DNA of 64,000 bases, taken from contig NZ_FMAF01000020.1 in assembly GCF_900094565.1 (NCBI RefSeq), positions 1 through 64,000 on the forward strand, written 5' to 3'. Source of the stretch: Martinezella lusitana. Lineage in GTDB: Bacteria; Pseudomonadota; Alphaproteobacteria; Rhizobiales; Rhizobiaceae. Below, piece after piece: positions 8,784 to 16,963 of the stretch (position 1 is its first letter; the number at the start of each line of letters is the position of its first letter). A model generated the notes under the pieces. That model had not been told where the DNA came from. It saw only the letters and a list, made by a program, of their open reading frames with translations, and did no database searches. Both the position numbers and the translations under genes were made by a program.

Positions 8784-8867
8784 ACTCTGTCTCCGCGCGG
8801 CGCCGCCATTGTGCGTGCAGGGCTCGAAAGGCCGCGCGCGATGCGCGCGGCCCGGCGATTTGCGATC

Positions 8868-10097
8868 TTATTTGTACTGCTCGAGATTGGCAGCTGCCTT
8901 CTTCAGGGCATCCGCCGGCTCGGCCTTGCCTGTTACGACCGACTGGACCATCTCGATCATCACATTCTGGAAGCCCTTATAGTCCTTGAACAGCGGCTCG
9001 GGACCACCATAGCTGATGCCGTCGATGAACGGCTTCCAGAAGGGATCCTTCTTCTCGAACTCATCGACCATCGGAGACGGACGCAAAGGCGTGAGACCGG
9101 CGCCGCCCTGCAGCTCATATTCGCCCTGCGGACCGGGCGATGTGATGAACTTCGCAAATTCGATCGCCTTGTCCTCGACGCCGCTGCCCTTGAAGACGGC
9201 AAGGCTGTCGGTGATGAGCAACGTGCCCTGGCCCTTGGCCGCCGGGCCGAGCGGCAACGGTGCGACGCCCCAGTTGATCTTCGTTTCCTTCAGGCGATAG
9301 GCAGCGCCCGAGCCCGCCTGAAGCATGCCGACTTTGCCGTCCAGGAAGATGGCGCGCATTTCGTTCTGCTCGTAAGCAGTCGGTCCTTCGACGGAGTAAG
9401 GCGTGATGTCCTTGTAGGCCTGAAGGGCGGCCAGCACTTCAGGGCTATCGAGCACGATCTTGTCGCCGTCGATCACCTTGCCGTTGTTGGTGTAAACCCA
9501 ATGGAGGAACTGGTGCATGGTATTGTCGAAGGTCTTGGCCGAGAGGCCGTAGCCGGGGATACCGGTCTTTTCCTTGATCGTCTTGGCGTCGGCGATTTCT
9601 TCAGCCCAGGTAGTCGGCGGCTTCTCCGGATCGAGACCGGCCTGCTTGAAAAGGTCCTTGTTCCAGTAGAGCGCCTTGGTCGAGAAGGCGATCGGCACGC
9701 CCCACTGCTGGCCACCGGAGGTAACGGTACCGACGATACCCGGATAATATGTCTTCTTCTCATCGTCCGTCATCGGAATAGGAACGATGAGGTCGTTCTC
9801 CGCGAACTCCTTGAGCGTGCGCGAGCCGACATAGGCCATGGCGACCGGCGTGCCGGCTGCGGCAAGCGTCGTCGCCTTGTCCTGGCACTGTTCCCAGCCG
9901 ACGACTTCGGGCTTGACCGCCCAACCCGGATTCTTGTCTTCCCATGCCTTGATATATTTCTCATGGATCGGGTCGATCTTGTCGCCGCAATAGATCCAGC
10001 TGATTTCCTTGTCGGCAGCATGGGCAGTCACAGCGCCAAGCGCGGTGGAGCCAAGCAAAGCAAGGGCAACCAGCCCCGTTTTGAAATGGAATGTCAC
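8868..10097 (-). CDS. Extracellular solute-binding protein of a carbohydrate ABC transporter (family 1)
   Basis: 409 residues from a GTG start that has a GGGAG ribosome site seven bases upstream. The frame is open further upstream, but only this start gives a proper signal peptide (hydrophobic GLVALALLGSTALGAV, then a cleavage site near AHA-A). The mature part has the family-1 architecture: YWNKDLFKQAGLDPEKPPTTW is the hallmark stretch, and a helix near the C-terminus is typical of CUT1 sugar-binding proteins. It acts in the periplasm with the permeases encoded upstream. The substrate cannot be read from sequence. Confidence 0.93.
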   Translation of the reverse strand: MTFHFKTGLVALALLGSTALGAVTAHAADKEISWIYCGDKIDPIHEKYIKAWEDKNPGWAVKPEVVGWEQCQDKATTLAAAGTPVAMAYVGSRTLKEFAENDLIVPIPMTDDEKKTYYPGIVGTVTSGGQQWGVPIAFSTKALYWNKDLFKQAGLDPEKPPTTWAEEIADAKTIKEKTGIPGYGLSAKTFDNTMHQFLHWVYTNNGKVIDGDKIVLDSPEVLAALQAYKDITPYSVEGPTAYEQNEMRAIFLDGKVGMLQAGSGAAYRLKETKINWGVAPLPLGPAAKGQGTLLITDSLAVFKGSGVEDKAIEFAKFITSPGPQGEYELQGGAGLTPLRPSPMVDEFEKKDPFWKPFIDGISYGGPEPLFKDYKGFQNVMIEMVQSVVTGKAEPADALKKAAANLEQYK

Positions 10098-10132
10098 GTT
10101 TAAGCTCCCGTTTCTCTGGTGTTTGATTGGTT

Positions 10133-10990
10133 TTATTGCTTCACCGCGCCGGCGGTCAGGCCGCTGACGAGATACCGTTGCAGGAAGAAGATCACGACCA
10201 GCGCCGGCGCGATGCCGACGAAGCTTGCAGCCATGAGTTCGTTCCAGACGACCTCCTGCCGGCCGAAATAGGCAAACAGCCCAACCGGCAACGGCATGTA
10301 TTCCGTTTTCGAATTGAAGGTGAGCGCATAGATGAACTGCTGCGCATAGGCCTCGATGAAGGAAGAAATCGCAACCACAGTGATACCAGGCATGGCGATC
10401 GGCAGAATGACGCGGCGCAGCGTGTAGAGCTGGCTCGCGCCATCGACATAGGCAGCCTCGTCGAGTTCGCGGGGAATGCGCCTGATATAGGTGTGCAGCA
10501 GCCAGATGCCCGTGGGTATGATGAAGGCCACGCCGGGTATGATCATGGCGAAATAGGTATTGAGCACGCCGAAGGAGCGCATGAGCCGGAACAGCGGGAT
10601 CAGAAGAACGGCGCCAGAGAACATCTTGACGGCCAGAAAGGCGCCGAGCAACAGGCCGGCGCCCCTGAACTCGAACCGGGCGAAGGCATAGGCGGCCGGC
10701 ACCACGAGGATCAGCACGATGATGGTGATCGAACCGGAGATCAGGAACGAGTTGAAGATATACCAGCCGAAGCCCGGCACGCTGGTCCACATCGTGCGAT
10801 AGGCATCGAAGGACCCGTGCTCGGGGATGAAGCGGTAAGGCGATGAAAAAAGCTGGCTGAGCGGCTTGAGCGAGACCAGGAACCCTTCGATGAAGGGCGC
10901 CAGGACGAAGGTGAGGAACAGCAGGATTCCGGCATAGATGCCGATGAGCTCATACCATTTGTAACGATTGATCATCGCGGGCTGGCTCAT
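10133..10990 (-). CDS. Carbohydrate ABC transporter permease, MalG type
   Basis: 285 residues with six predicted membrane segments. The EAA loop reads ELDEAAYVDGASQLYTLRRVILP, which contacts the ATPase. Its ATG overlaps the stop of the MalF-type gene by four bases (10987-10990), so translation is coupled. It is the second transmembrane subunit of the importer. Confidence 0.94.
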   Translation of the reverse strand: MSQPAMINRYKWYELIGIYAGILLFLTFVLAPFIEGFLVSLKPLSQLFSSPYRFIPEHGSFDAYRTMWTSVPGFGWYIFNSFLISGSITIIVLILVVPAAYAFARFEFRGAGLLLGAFLAVKMFSGAVLLIPLFRLMRSFGVLNTYFAMIIPGVAFIIPTGIWLLHTYIRRIPRELDEAAYVDGASQLYTLRRVILPIAMPGITVVAISSFIEAYAQQFIYALTFNSKTEYMPLPVGLFAYFGRQEVVWNELMAASFVGIAPALVVIFFLQRYLVSGLTAGAVKQ

Positions 10991-11871
10991 CGCTTGGCTC
11001 CTGTGGAAAAGCGGCTGGTGAGGCGGAAATAGGCAAGGCAGAAAAGCGACAGGAAGATGCAGATCAGCACCGCACGGGCAGCACCTTCCCCGTATTTGTA
11101 AGATCCGATCGCCGTGCGATAGGTGTCGATGATCATCGTCGTCGTCTCGCCGTTCGGGCCGCCGCGGGTCAAGATCCAGATGATGTCGAAGGAGTTGAAC
11201 GTCGAAATCAGCGACAGCATCGACATGGTGACCAGAGAGGGCACCAGGAGCGGCAGCGTGATGCGGCGGAAGCGATAGAACCGGCCGGCACCGTCGGTCC
11301 AGGCGGCTTCATAGAGATCCTGCGGGATCGCCTGCATGGCCGCCAGCATATAAAGCGTCACCATCGGTACGCCGATCCAGACGTCGGTGACGATCGTCGC
11401 CCAGAAGGCCGTGCTGCCATAGGCAAGAAACGCAACCGGACTGTCGACGATGCCGAAGCGCTGCAGTAGGCCGGAAATCATGCCGAACTGGCCGTTATAC
11501 ATCCAGCCCCACATGAAGATGCCGATCGCCATGGGCACGATCCAGGGCGGCATGGTCAGCACCCGGAAGAGCGCACGCCCAGGAACCGCCGCATTCAACA
11601 TGCTCGCGCCCAGGGTGCCGATGATCATCTTGATCGACACGGAAAAGAACGTCCAGATGAACGTGCGGACGATCACCGATGCGAATGTATCGTTGAAGAT
11701 CTTGCCGTAGTTCTCGAAGCCGACCCAGTTCGTCACCCGCTTCAACGAGGCGTCGGTGAAGGACAGGATTATGGTGTCGACCAATGGATAGGCGACGATG
11801 ATGGTGACGTAAAGGAGAGCCGGAAAAAGCAGGACCCAGGCGAAGATGATTGTGCTGCGTTGAACACCCAT
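10987..11871 (-). CDS. Carbohydrate ABC transporter permease, MalF type
   Basis: 294 residues with six or so membrane helices. The EAA motif DLYEAAWTDGAGRFYRFRRITLP is in the fourth cytoplasmic loop. It lies 13 bases downstream of the Gfo/Idh/MocA oxidoreductase gene and overlaps the MalG-type gene, so all belong to one operon. It forms the inner-membrane channel together with the next gene product. Confidence 0.94.
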   Translation of the reverse strand: MGVQRSTIIFAWVLLFPALLYVTIIVAYPLVDTIILSFTDASLKRVTNWVGFENYGKIFNDTFASVIVRTFIWTFFSVSIKMIIGTLGASMLNAAVPGRALFRVLTMPPWIVPMAIGIFMWGWMYNGQFGMISGLLQRFGIVDSPVAFLAYGSTAFWATIVTDVWIGVPMVTLYMLAAMQAIPQDLYEAAWTDGAGRFYRFRRITLPLLVPSLVTMSMLSLISTFNSFDIIWILTRGGPNGETTTMIIDTYRTAIGSYKYGEGAARAVLICIFLSLFCLAYFRLTSRFSTGAKR

Positions 11872-11884
11872 CTTGCGCCCCTCC

Positions 11885-13045
11885 CTAGGCTGCTCGTGAA
11901 TAGAGCGCTTCGTCGAACTCGTCCCATATCGGTCGGAGATCCACGACGGTTCGCTTCATACGTGCCTCATCCATCGAAAGCGCCAGGATGCCTGCCTCCA
12001 GCGCATTCAAGGTCGAGACCGGCAGGTGCTGCCCCGATTTGACATGCGAGATGATATCGGCCGCCATCTGCTCGTCGGCACCGTAGTGCTGCGAAAGCGC
12101 TGTGCGCGTCGCATAGGTCTTTTCGACCACCTTGTTGCCGGTCAGCATCTCATGGACGTTGAAATAGCCGCGAATGAAGTCGCCTTCCGCCATGCCGCGC
12201 GAACCCATGATGGCGAAGCGACGGAACTGGTCCGGTACGTTGAGATTGGTGTGAAAGTTCATGCCGACGCCGTTGGCGTATTCGACGATCGCCACCTGGT
12301 AATCGATGATGTCGCCATCGCTGTCGAAGACCTTGTCCGATCCCATCCAGCCGCTCGGCTTGCGATGGAAAAGCTCTAGGTCGTTGATGCCTTCCCTGGC
12401 CGGATCGTTTTCCGGAATGAAGCTCTTGCGCCCGCCGAAGCTTGCGACCCTCTCCGGGCGCGCGCCGACCACGCCATTATAGAGATCGAGGTCGTGGCAG
12501 CATTTCTCCAGCATGAAGCTGCCGGAATAATGCTCGTAGCGGCGCCAGTCGCGCATGAAGAAGGCGCCGTGATAGGGCTCGATATGTTCGGACGCCTCGA
12601 TGGAAACGACGTGGCCAAGCTTTCCCTCGGCCTGCGCGACCAGCAGATCGCGATACATGGGCGAATAGCGCAGGACGAGACCGACCATCAGCCTCTCATG
12701 GCCATATTTCGCCATCAGCCGGGCAAGCTCGATGCTGTCCTTGATGGTGGTGACGATCGGCTTTTCGCAGAAGATCTTGAGGCCGGCCTCAAGCCCGATG
12801 CGAATATGGTCGAGGTGCATATGGTTCGGCGAACCGATCATCAGCAGATCGAACTTTTCGTTGGCGATCAGCTCCTGCGGAGTGGCATAGGCCTTTCCGG
12901 CGGAAATGCCCTTTTCGATCAAGCCCGGCAGACCCGCCGGCTCCGGATCGACATATCCGGCGATCTCGAAGCTTTCATCAATCGCCTTGAAGACATAGCC
13001 CAGATATCCCAGGCGGAATCCCAGCCCAATGATTCCAACTCGCAT
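11885..13045 (-). CDS. Gfo/Idh/MocA-family oxidoreductase
   Basis: 386 residues with an N-terminal NAD(P)-binding Rossmann domain (MRVGIIGLGFRLGYLG) and the conserved CEKPIVT motif carrying the lysine that assists hydride transfer. CCHDLDL in the C-terminal domain supplies the likely catalytic histidine. Members oxidise or reduce sugars, inositols and their derivatives. Being the first gene of the importer operon, it probably carries out the first step on the transported sugar (inference). The region just upstream (13046-13160) is AT-rich and should hold the operon promoter. Confidence 0.92.
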   Translation of the reverse strand: MRVGIIGLGFRLGYLGYVFKAIDESFEIAGYVDPEPAGLPGLIEKGISAGKAYATPQELIANEKFDLLMIGSPNHMHLDHIRIGLEAGLKIFCEKPIVTTIKDSIELARLMAKYGHERLMVGLVLRYSPMYRDLLVAQAEGKLGHVVSIEASEHIEPYHGAFFMRDWRRYEHYSGSFMLEKCCHDLDLYNGVVGARPERVASFGGRKSFIPENDPAREGINDLELFHRKPSGWMGSDKVFDSDGDIIDYQVAIVEYANGVGMNFHTNLNVPDQFRRFAIMGSRGMAEGDFIRGYFNVHEMLTGNKVVEKTYATRTALSQHYGADEQMAADIISHVKSGQHLPVSTLNALEAGILALSMDEARMKRTVVDLRPIWDEFDEALYSRAA

Positions 13046-13239
13046 GCTTTTTCAGTTCCCACTACGTAATTTATTTTCGTAAGATTGGGACAAATTTTCG
13101 CATTCGTCAACGACGTTCGCGCATTTACTCGAAAACATGAAATTTATTTTCAGATGGCCGCCTAAAAATGCGCAGCCCTATCGGAAGATGCTGCGCCTCA
13201 TTTCATCGCATTGCTGCTTATTTCGGCATGGCAATGGCG

Positions 13240-13572
13240 TTATCTGTCAGGCTCGTTATATTGCCAATACTGGTAGTTCGGCTTTCTGGTGCTGCTGGAA
13301 GTAACGCCGTCCTGCTCGCAAACATAACCCAGGCGCGGGAGGCCTCGGTAGAAATAGCCCCTAATGAAGTCATCCGGATATAAGGTGGTCGTGCGGCATT
13401 GAAATTTCTCGTCGGCCGCCATTTTGGGCTCAGTTACACCAGGCAGGTTCTTGTAAGGGTAGACGGGGCGGACATATGGCTTAGGGAGAAGTGGGTTGTC
13501 GGCAAAGCCGGTCGCGGGCATGAGGCCTGCGAGGAACAGAGCAACAATGACGATTTTCGATCTGATCCACAT
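13240..13572 (-). CDS. Small secreted protein of unknown function
   Basis: 110 residues with a clear signal peptide (KIVIVALFLAGLMPATGFA, cleavage predicted after FA). The mature part is short, rich in Tyr and Pro, and has two cysteines (KFQCRTTT and LGYVCEQ) that could form a disulphide in the periplasm. I recognise no family. It stands alone on the minus strand between the importer operon and the polysaccharide genes. Coding is supported by the signal peptide and by the lack of a credible alternative frame. Confidence 0.7.
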   Translation of the reverse strand: MWIRSKIVIVALFLAGLMPATGFADNPLLPKPYVRPVYPYKNLPGVTEPKMAADEKFQCRTTTLYPDDFIRGYFYRGLPRLGYVCEQDGVTSSSTRKPNYQYWQYNEPDR

Positions 13573-13869
13573 GAATTGCTATCGTCCTTCACCGATGCGG
13601 ACGCCACGACCGTGCGCCGCGTCAATCAGATATAGTGAGGCGGATGCCGGGCGCCAACGGGCAGGTCCGCAAAATCGCGTCCGGCGGGCAATATCCATCC
13701 CGGCAGGGAACCGTTCACGAGACGTTACACCAAACAAAATGCTTTTATCTCAAAATGCAACATCCACGTGCATCAGGCATTTGCGACAAGTGATAAGCAT
13801 GTTATATAGTATAGATCTTGCATTCTTCATTTCCCGCCAACGCGATTTCTGTTTGTAGGAGTAACAGTC
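13573..13869. promoter_or_regulatory. Intergenic region with a candidate promoter for the GT25 gene
   Basis: No gene seen. TTGCGA at 13781-13786 is followed after 16 or 18 bases by TATATA (13803-13808) or TATAGT (13805-13810), the best plus-strand promoter match here. An RNA starting near 13817 would carry the TAGGAG ribosome site at 13856-13861. A 19-codon frame beginning at the ATG at 13799 ends with a TAG that overlaps this ribosome site; it would be a leader only if transcription started further upstream. Confidence 0.45.
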
Positions 13870-14706
13870 ATTCTCGAACGGATTAGTCGTATTCCTCCGA
13901 CCGGCGATCCTTTCATTGTTGCCGAGAGCGCGCAGCAAGTTCGCATCTATGTCATCAATCTCGATCGCTCGCGTGAGCGCTGGGAGAGATTGTGCGGGCA
14001 GGCCATGGACTACGACCTGAATATCACGCGAATTCCGGCTATCGACGGTCGTACGGTCGCGGAGAGGGATCGCGCCGATTTTCATCAGAAATCGTTCATC
14101 TACCATAACGGCCGCAAGCTGCTGCCCGGCGAATATGGCTGTTATCGCAGCCACCTGCTTGCCCTCCAGCAATTCGTCGCCAGCGGCGACAAGATGGCCA
14201 TCATCATGGAGGATGACGTCGAGCTGAACGAAAGGCTGATCCCGCGTGCGATTGCCGCCATGGAGTGTGTCAATGGCGCACGCCTCGTCAAGCTGGTCAA
14301 TCATCGCCTAGTCGGCTTCAAACCGATCTCGGAGACCGCCGAAAACGATATTGTCGGACGCTGCATGCACGGCCCACAAGGATCCGCCGCCTGCTACATC
14401 GTCAATCGAAAGGCCGCCAAGAAGCTGCTCATTACGCTGAAGCCCATGCTCCTTCCGTATGACGTCGCTCTTGAGCGCGGCTGGTCCACCGGCGTCGAGA
14501 CATTTGCAACGCTCGAAAATATTGCGGATTTCAGCCCGTACCGCTCAGATACGACGATCGGCAAGCGCGTGCACTATCGCGCCGTGAAGCGACATTTCCT
14601 GCTGCGGGCAACCGCACACTGGTTCCGCACATGCGATCAGCTGCATCGCTGGCGCTATGCCATCAAGGTCAAGCGGGAAACGGGCGTCAGCATCAGCGAA
14701 CGCTGA
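13870..14706 (+). CDS. Glycosyltransferase family 25, apparently with an AUU start
   Basis: About 278 residues. Transfers a sugar in lipopolysaccharide or surface-polysaccharide synthesis, at the cytoplasmic face of the membrane. The conserved GT25 opening VRIYVINLDRSRERWER is encoded at 13939-13989, and the DXD-like metal motif IIMEDDVEL at about residues 112-120. The frame opens after a TAG at 13807. It has no ATG, GTG or TTG before 13990, and a start there would delete the conserved opening. TAGGAG (13856-13861) sits eight bases before an in-frame ATT at 13870, which I take as the start. A CTG at 13849 is the other candidate. It is the first gene of the polysaccharide region and is convergent with the CapD-like gene. 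Confidence 0.8.
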   Translation: MLERISRIPPTGDPFIVAESAQQVRIYVINLDRSRERWERLCGQAMDYDLNITRIPAIDGRTVAERDRADFHQKSFIYHNGRKLLPGEYGCYRSHLLALQQFVASGDKMAIIMEDDVELNERLIPRAIAAMECVNGARLVKLVNHRLVGFKPISETAENDIVGRCMHGPQGSAACYIVNRKAAKKLLITLKPMLLPYDVALERGWSTGVETFATLENIADFSPYRSDTTIGKRVHYRAVKRHFLLRATAHWFRTCDQLHRWRYAIKVKRETGVSISER

Positions 14707-14710
14707 CGTC

Positions 14711-14766
14711 GGAGCGGTTGCGCAATTCCGGACGGAAAACCACCGCGCACTTTTCCTGGAACTGCC
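14711..14766. repeat. Palindromic repeat (GCAATTCCGGACGG type), copy 1
   Basis: GCGCAATTCCGGACGGAAAA on the left and TTTTCCTGGAACTGCC on the right form an imperfect inverted repeat between two convergent genes. Its end touches the stop of the CapD-like gene. Near-identical copies lie at 19979-20058 and 35343-35441. Confidence 0.75.
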
Positions 14767-16749
14767 CTACAGCGGCGCGACGTTGTCGAGATTCGGCTGA
14801 ACGACGGCGAGGTCCGTTTCACGTTCGCGGTAAACCAGATCGACAACTTCACTGCTCGGCGCATAACCGGACACCAGCTTTTGCAGCATTGTCCGTGCCA
14901 GGGGTATGTCGTTCTCATCCAGCGCCGCCTCCAGCGCCGTAAGTCGCTTCGACAGTTCCGGCCAGGCCAAAAAATCCTCCTTGGCCTGCATGATGCGCGG
15001 ATGGCTCGTCGGCTGCGGGTTGTCGCCGATCAGCAATTCTTCGAAAAGCTTTTCGCCGGGCCTCAAGCCGGTGATCTCCAGCTCGATATCGCCATCGGGC
15101 TCATCCTCGTCCCTAACCGTCAGACCGGACAATTCCACCATGCGGCGGGCTAGATCGGCGATGCGTACCGGCTCGCCCATATCAAGCAGAAAGACATCGC
15201 CGCCACCCGACATCGCACCGGCCTGGATCACCAGCTGCGAGGCCTCGGGAATGGTCATGAAATAACGGGTGATGTCGGGATGCGTCAGCGTGATCGGGCC
15301 GCCGTCGCGGATCTGCTGACGAAACAGCGGCACGACCGAGCCGGATGAGCCAAGCACGTTGCCGAAGCGGACCATGGAGAAATTGGTGCTGGCGACACCG
15401 GGTTTGCGACCGGCGTCCATCGCCTGCAGCACCATCTCCGCCAGCCGCTTGCTCGCGCCCATGATGTTGGTGGGACGGACGGCCTTGTCCGTGCTGATGA
15501 GGACGAAATCGTCGACGCCATAGTCACGCGCCGCCTGGGCCGTGATCAACGTGCCCAGCACGTTGTTGCGGATGCCTTCGGCGGGATTGTACTCGACAAG
15601 CGGCACGTGCTTATAGGCGGCGGCGTGATAGACGGTTTTCGGCCGCCATGCCTCCATGATCTGCCTGATGCGCTGGCCGTCCCGGACGGATGCGAGGAAG
15701 GGGATGATGCGGACATCGGCGGGTTCTGCGGATGCAGCCGATTTTTCAAGCTCACCGTGAATGGCGTAGAGCCCGAATTCATTCTGCTCAACCAGCAGCA
15801 GGGAGGATGGGCCGTTCTTCAGGATCTGGCGGCAAAGTTCGCTGCCGATCGAGCCGCCCGCACCGGTCACCATGACGACCTTGCCTCGGATGTTCTTCTC
15901 GATCAGCGCGCGGTCGGGGACAATCACGTTGCGGCCGAGCAGATCCTCGATATCGAGTTCGCGCAGGTCGGAGACTGCGACACGGCCCTGCGCGAGCGCC
16001 GTCAAATCCGGCATGGTGCGCACGGTGACGCGAGCCTTGCGCATATCTTCGAGAATTTCGTTGCGGCGTTGCCGCGTCGCGTTCGGCAAGGCCAGCAGCA
16101 CGCCCTTGATCTCGCTGGTAACCGCAAGCGCCGGCAGGTCGGTCGGATCATAGATCGGCAGGCCGCCCATGATGCTGCCCTGCAGGTTGCGATCGTCATC
16201 GAGATAGCCGACGACATTCAGCTCGGCGCTGTTGGCAAGAGCGCCCGCGAGCTGGCGACCCGAAGCGCCGGCGCCGTAGATCAGCACCTTTGCGAGCTGA
16301 TTGCGGTTCAAGAGCCGCTGATAGGCATTGCCGAGCCAATAGCGCGTCCACATGCGCGACAGGCCAATCGCGATCAGCAGCAGCAGCGGCTGCAAGATGC
16401 CGACCGTGCGCGGCACACCCGGCACGCTGATCGCGGTAAAAATCGTCATGAAGGCCAGCGCGTAGATGGCCACCGCCTTGAGAACCGTCACGAAAGCCGA
16501 AAGGCCCGCATATCGGAAAATGGCGCGATAGAGACCAAGGACGATGAAGATGGGGATGGCAACAAGGAGGGAGACGATGGCCGGCAGCCATTCGACGCCT
16601 TGCAGAATGACCCAATCGTCAAGGCGCAGACAATAGGCAAACCAAACCGTCAGCACGCAAAGGCTGGCGTCGACCAACAGCGCGAGCGCACGTTTGGTGG
16701 AGCGCGGCAGTGCCAGGAACGGCAGAACGAGCTTATCCGCGGGCACCAT
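14767..16749 (-). CDS. Membrane-bound nucleotide-sugar 4,6-dehydratase/epimerase (CapD/FlaA1/WbpM type)
   Basis: 660 residues. Four membrane helices occupy about 18-125, then a CoA-binding-like Rossmann region (about 145-270), then the SDR-type catalytic domain starting at GAGGSIGSELC (about 295). STDKAVRPTNIMGASKR is the altered catalytic stretch of UDP-GlcNAc 4,6-dehydratases, where Asp-Lys replaces the usual tyrosine. The reaction makes UDP-4-keto-6-deoxy-hexosamines for glycans such as EPS, capsule or O-antigen. A 20-bp palindrome lies about 85 bases upstream. It shares its strand with the chain-length gene but is separated from it by 214 bases. Confidence 0.93.
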   Translation of the reverse strand: MVPADKLVLPFLALPRSTKRALALLVDASLCVLTVWFAYCLRLDDWVILQGVEWLPAIVSLLVAIPIFIVLGLYRAIFRYAGLSAFVTVLKAVAIYALAFMTIFTAISVPGVPRTVGILQPLLLLIAIGLSRMWTRYWLGNAYQRLLNRNQLAKVLIYGAGASGRQLAGALANSAELNVVGYLDDDRNLQGSIMGGLPIYDPTDLPALAVTSEIKGVLLALPNATRQRRNEILEDMRKARVTVRTMPDLTALAQGRVAVSDLRELDIEDLLGRNVIVPDRALIEKNIRGKVVMVTGAGGSIGSELCRQILKNGPSSLLLVEQNEFGLYAIHGELEKSAASAEPADVRIIPFLASVRDGQRIRQIMEAWRPKTVYHAAAYKHVPLVEYNPAEGIRNNVLGTLITAQAARDYGVDDFVLISTDKAVRPTNIMGASKRLAEMVLQAMDAGRKPGVASTNFSMVRFGNVLGSSGSVVPLFRQQIRDGGPITLTHPDITRYFMTIPEASQLVIQAGAMSGGGDVFLLDMGEPVRIADLARRMVELSGLTVRDEDEPDGDIELEITGLRPGEKLFEELLIGDNPQPTSHPRIMQAKEDFLAWPELSKRLTALEAALDENDIPLARTMLQKLVSGYAPSSEVVDLVYRERETDLAVVQPNLDNVAPL

Positions 16750-16831
16750 TGGTCAGTTTCCCCTGGCGCCGGTCATCGGAACAGCGCACCGCTTCTCTCG
16801 CATAGATCGTCTCACAATGTAGCCACATGAC

Positions 16832-16851
16832 GCATGATGATTGCATCATGC
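16832..16851. promoter_or_regulatory. 20-bp palindrome upstream of the CapD-like gene (candidate operator)
   Basis: Perfect 8-bp arms GCATGATG (16832-16839) and CATCATGC (16844-16851) around ATTG. The site is in the 214-base AT-rich gap between the chain-length gene and the CapD-like gene, about 85 bases upstream of the latter's start. Its size and symmetry fit a dimeric regulator; no T-run follows, so it is unlikely to be a terminator. Confidence 0.45.
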
Positions 16852-16963
16852 CTTCATTAGTAAAATTCAATCATTCCCAGCGCCGATTTACATCTAGAAC
16901 AGCCGGCGCACAATTGCATCCCCGATATTGAAGAGGCGGAAGGCGGAAAAAGATCAATAAGGT

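Noticed and set aside
7737..10103. A very long plus-strand frame opposite the ABC ATPase and binding-protein genes
   Set aside because: It is antisense to two clear transporter genes, its product is Arg/His/Asp-rich with no known domain, and high-GC DNA often leaves such frames open.
10098..10790. Long N-terminal extension of the carbohydrate-binding protein
   Set aside because: The extension is a shadow of the MalG-type permease gene; the GTG at 10097 gives a proper signal peptide and ribosome site.
13990..14706. TTG at 13990 as start of the glycosyltransferase
   Set aside because: It would remove the conserved VRIYVINLDRS opening, and it has no good ribosome site compared with the TAGGAG at 13856.
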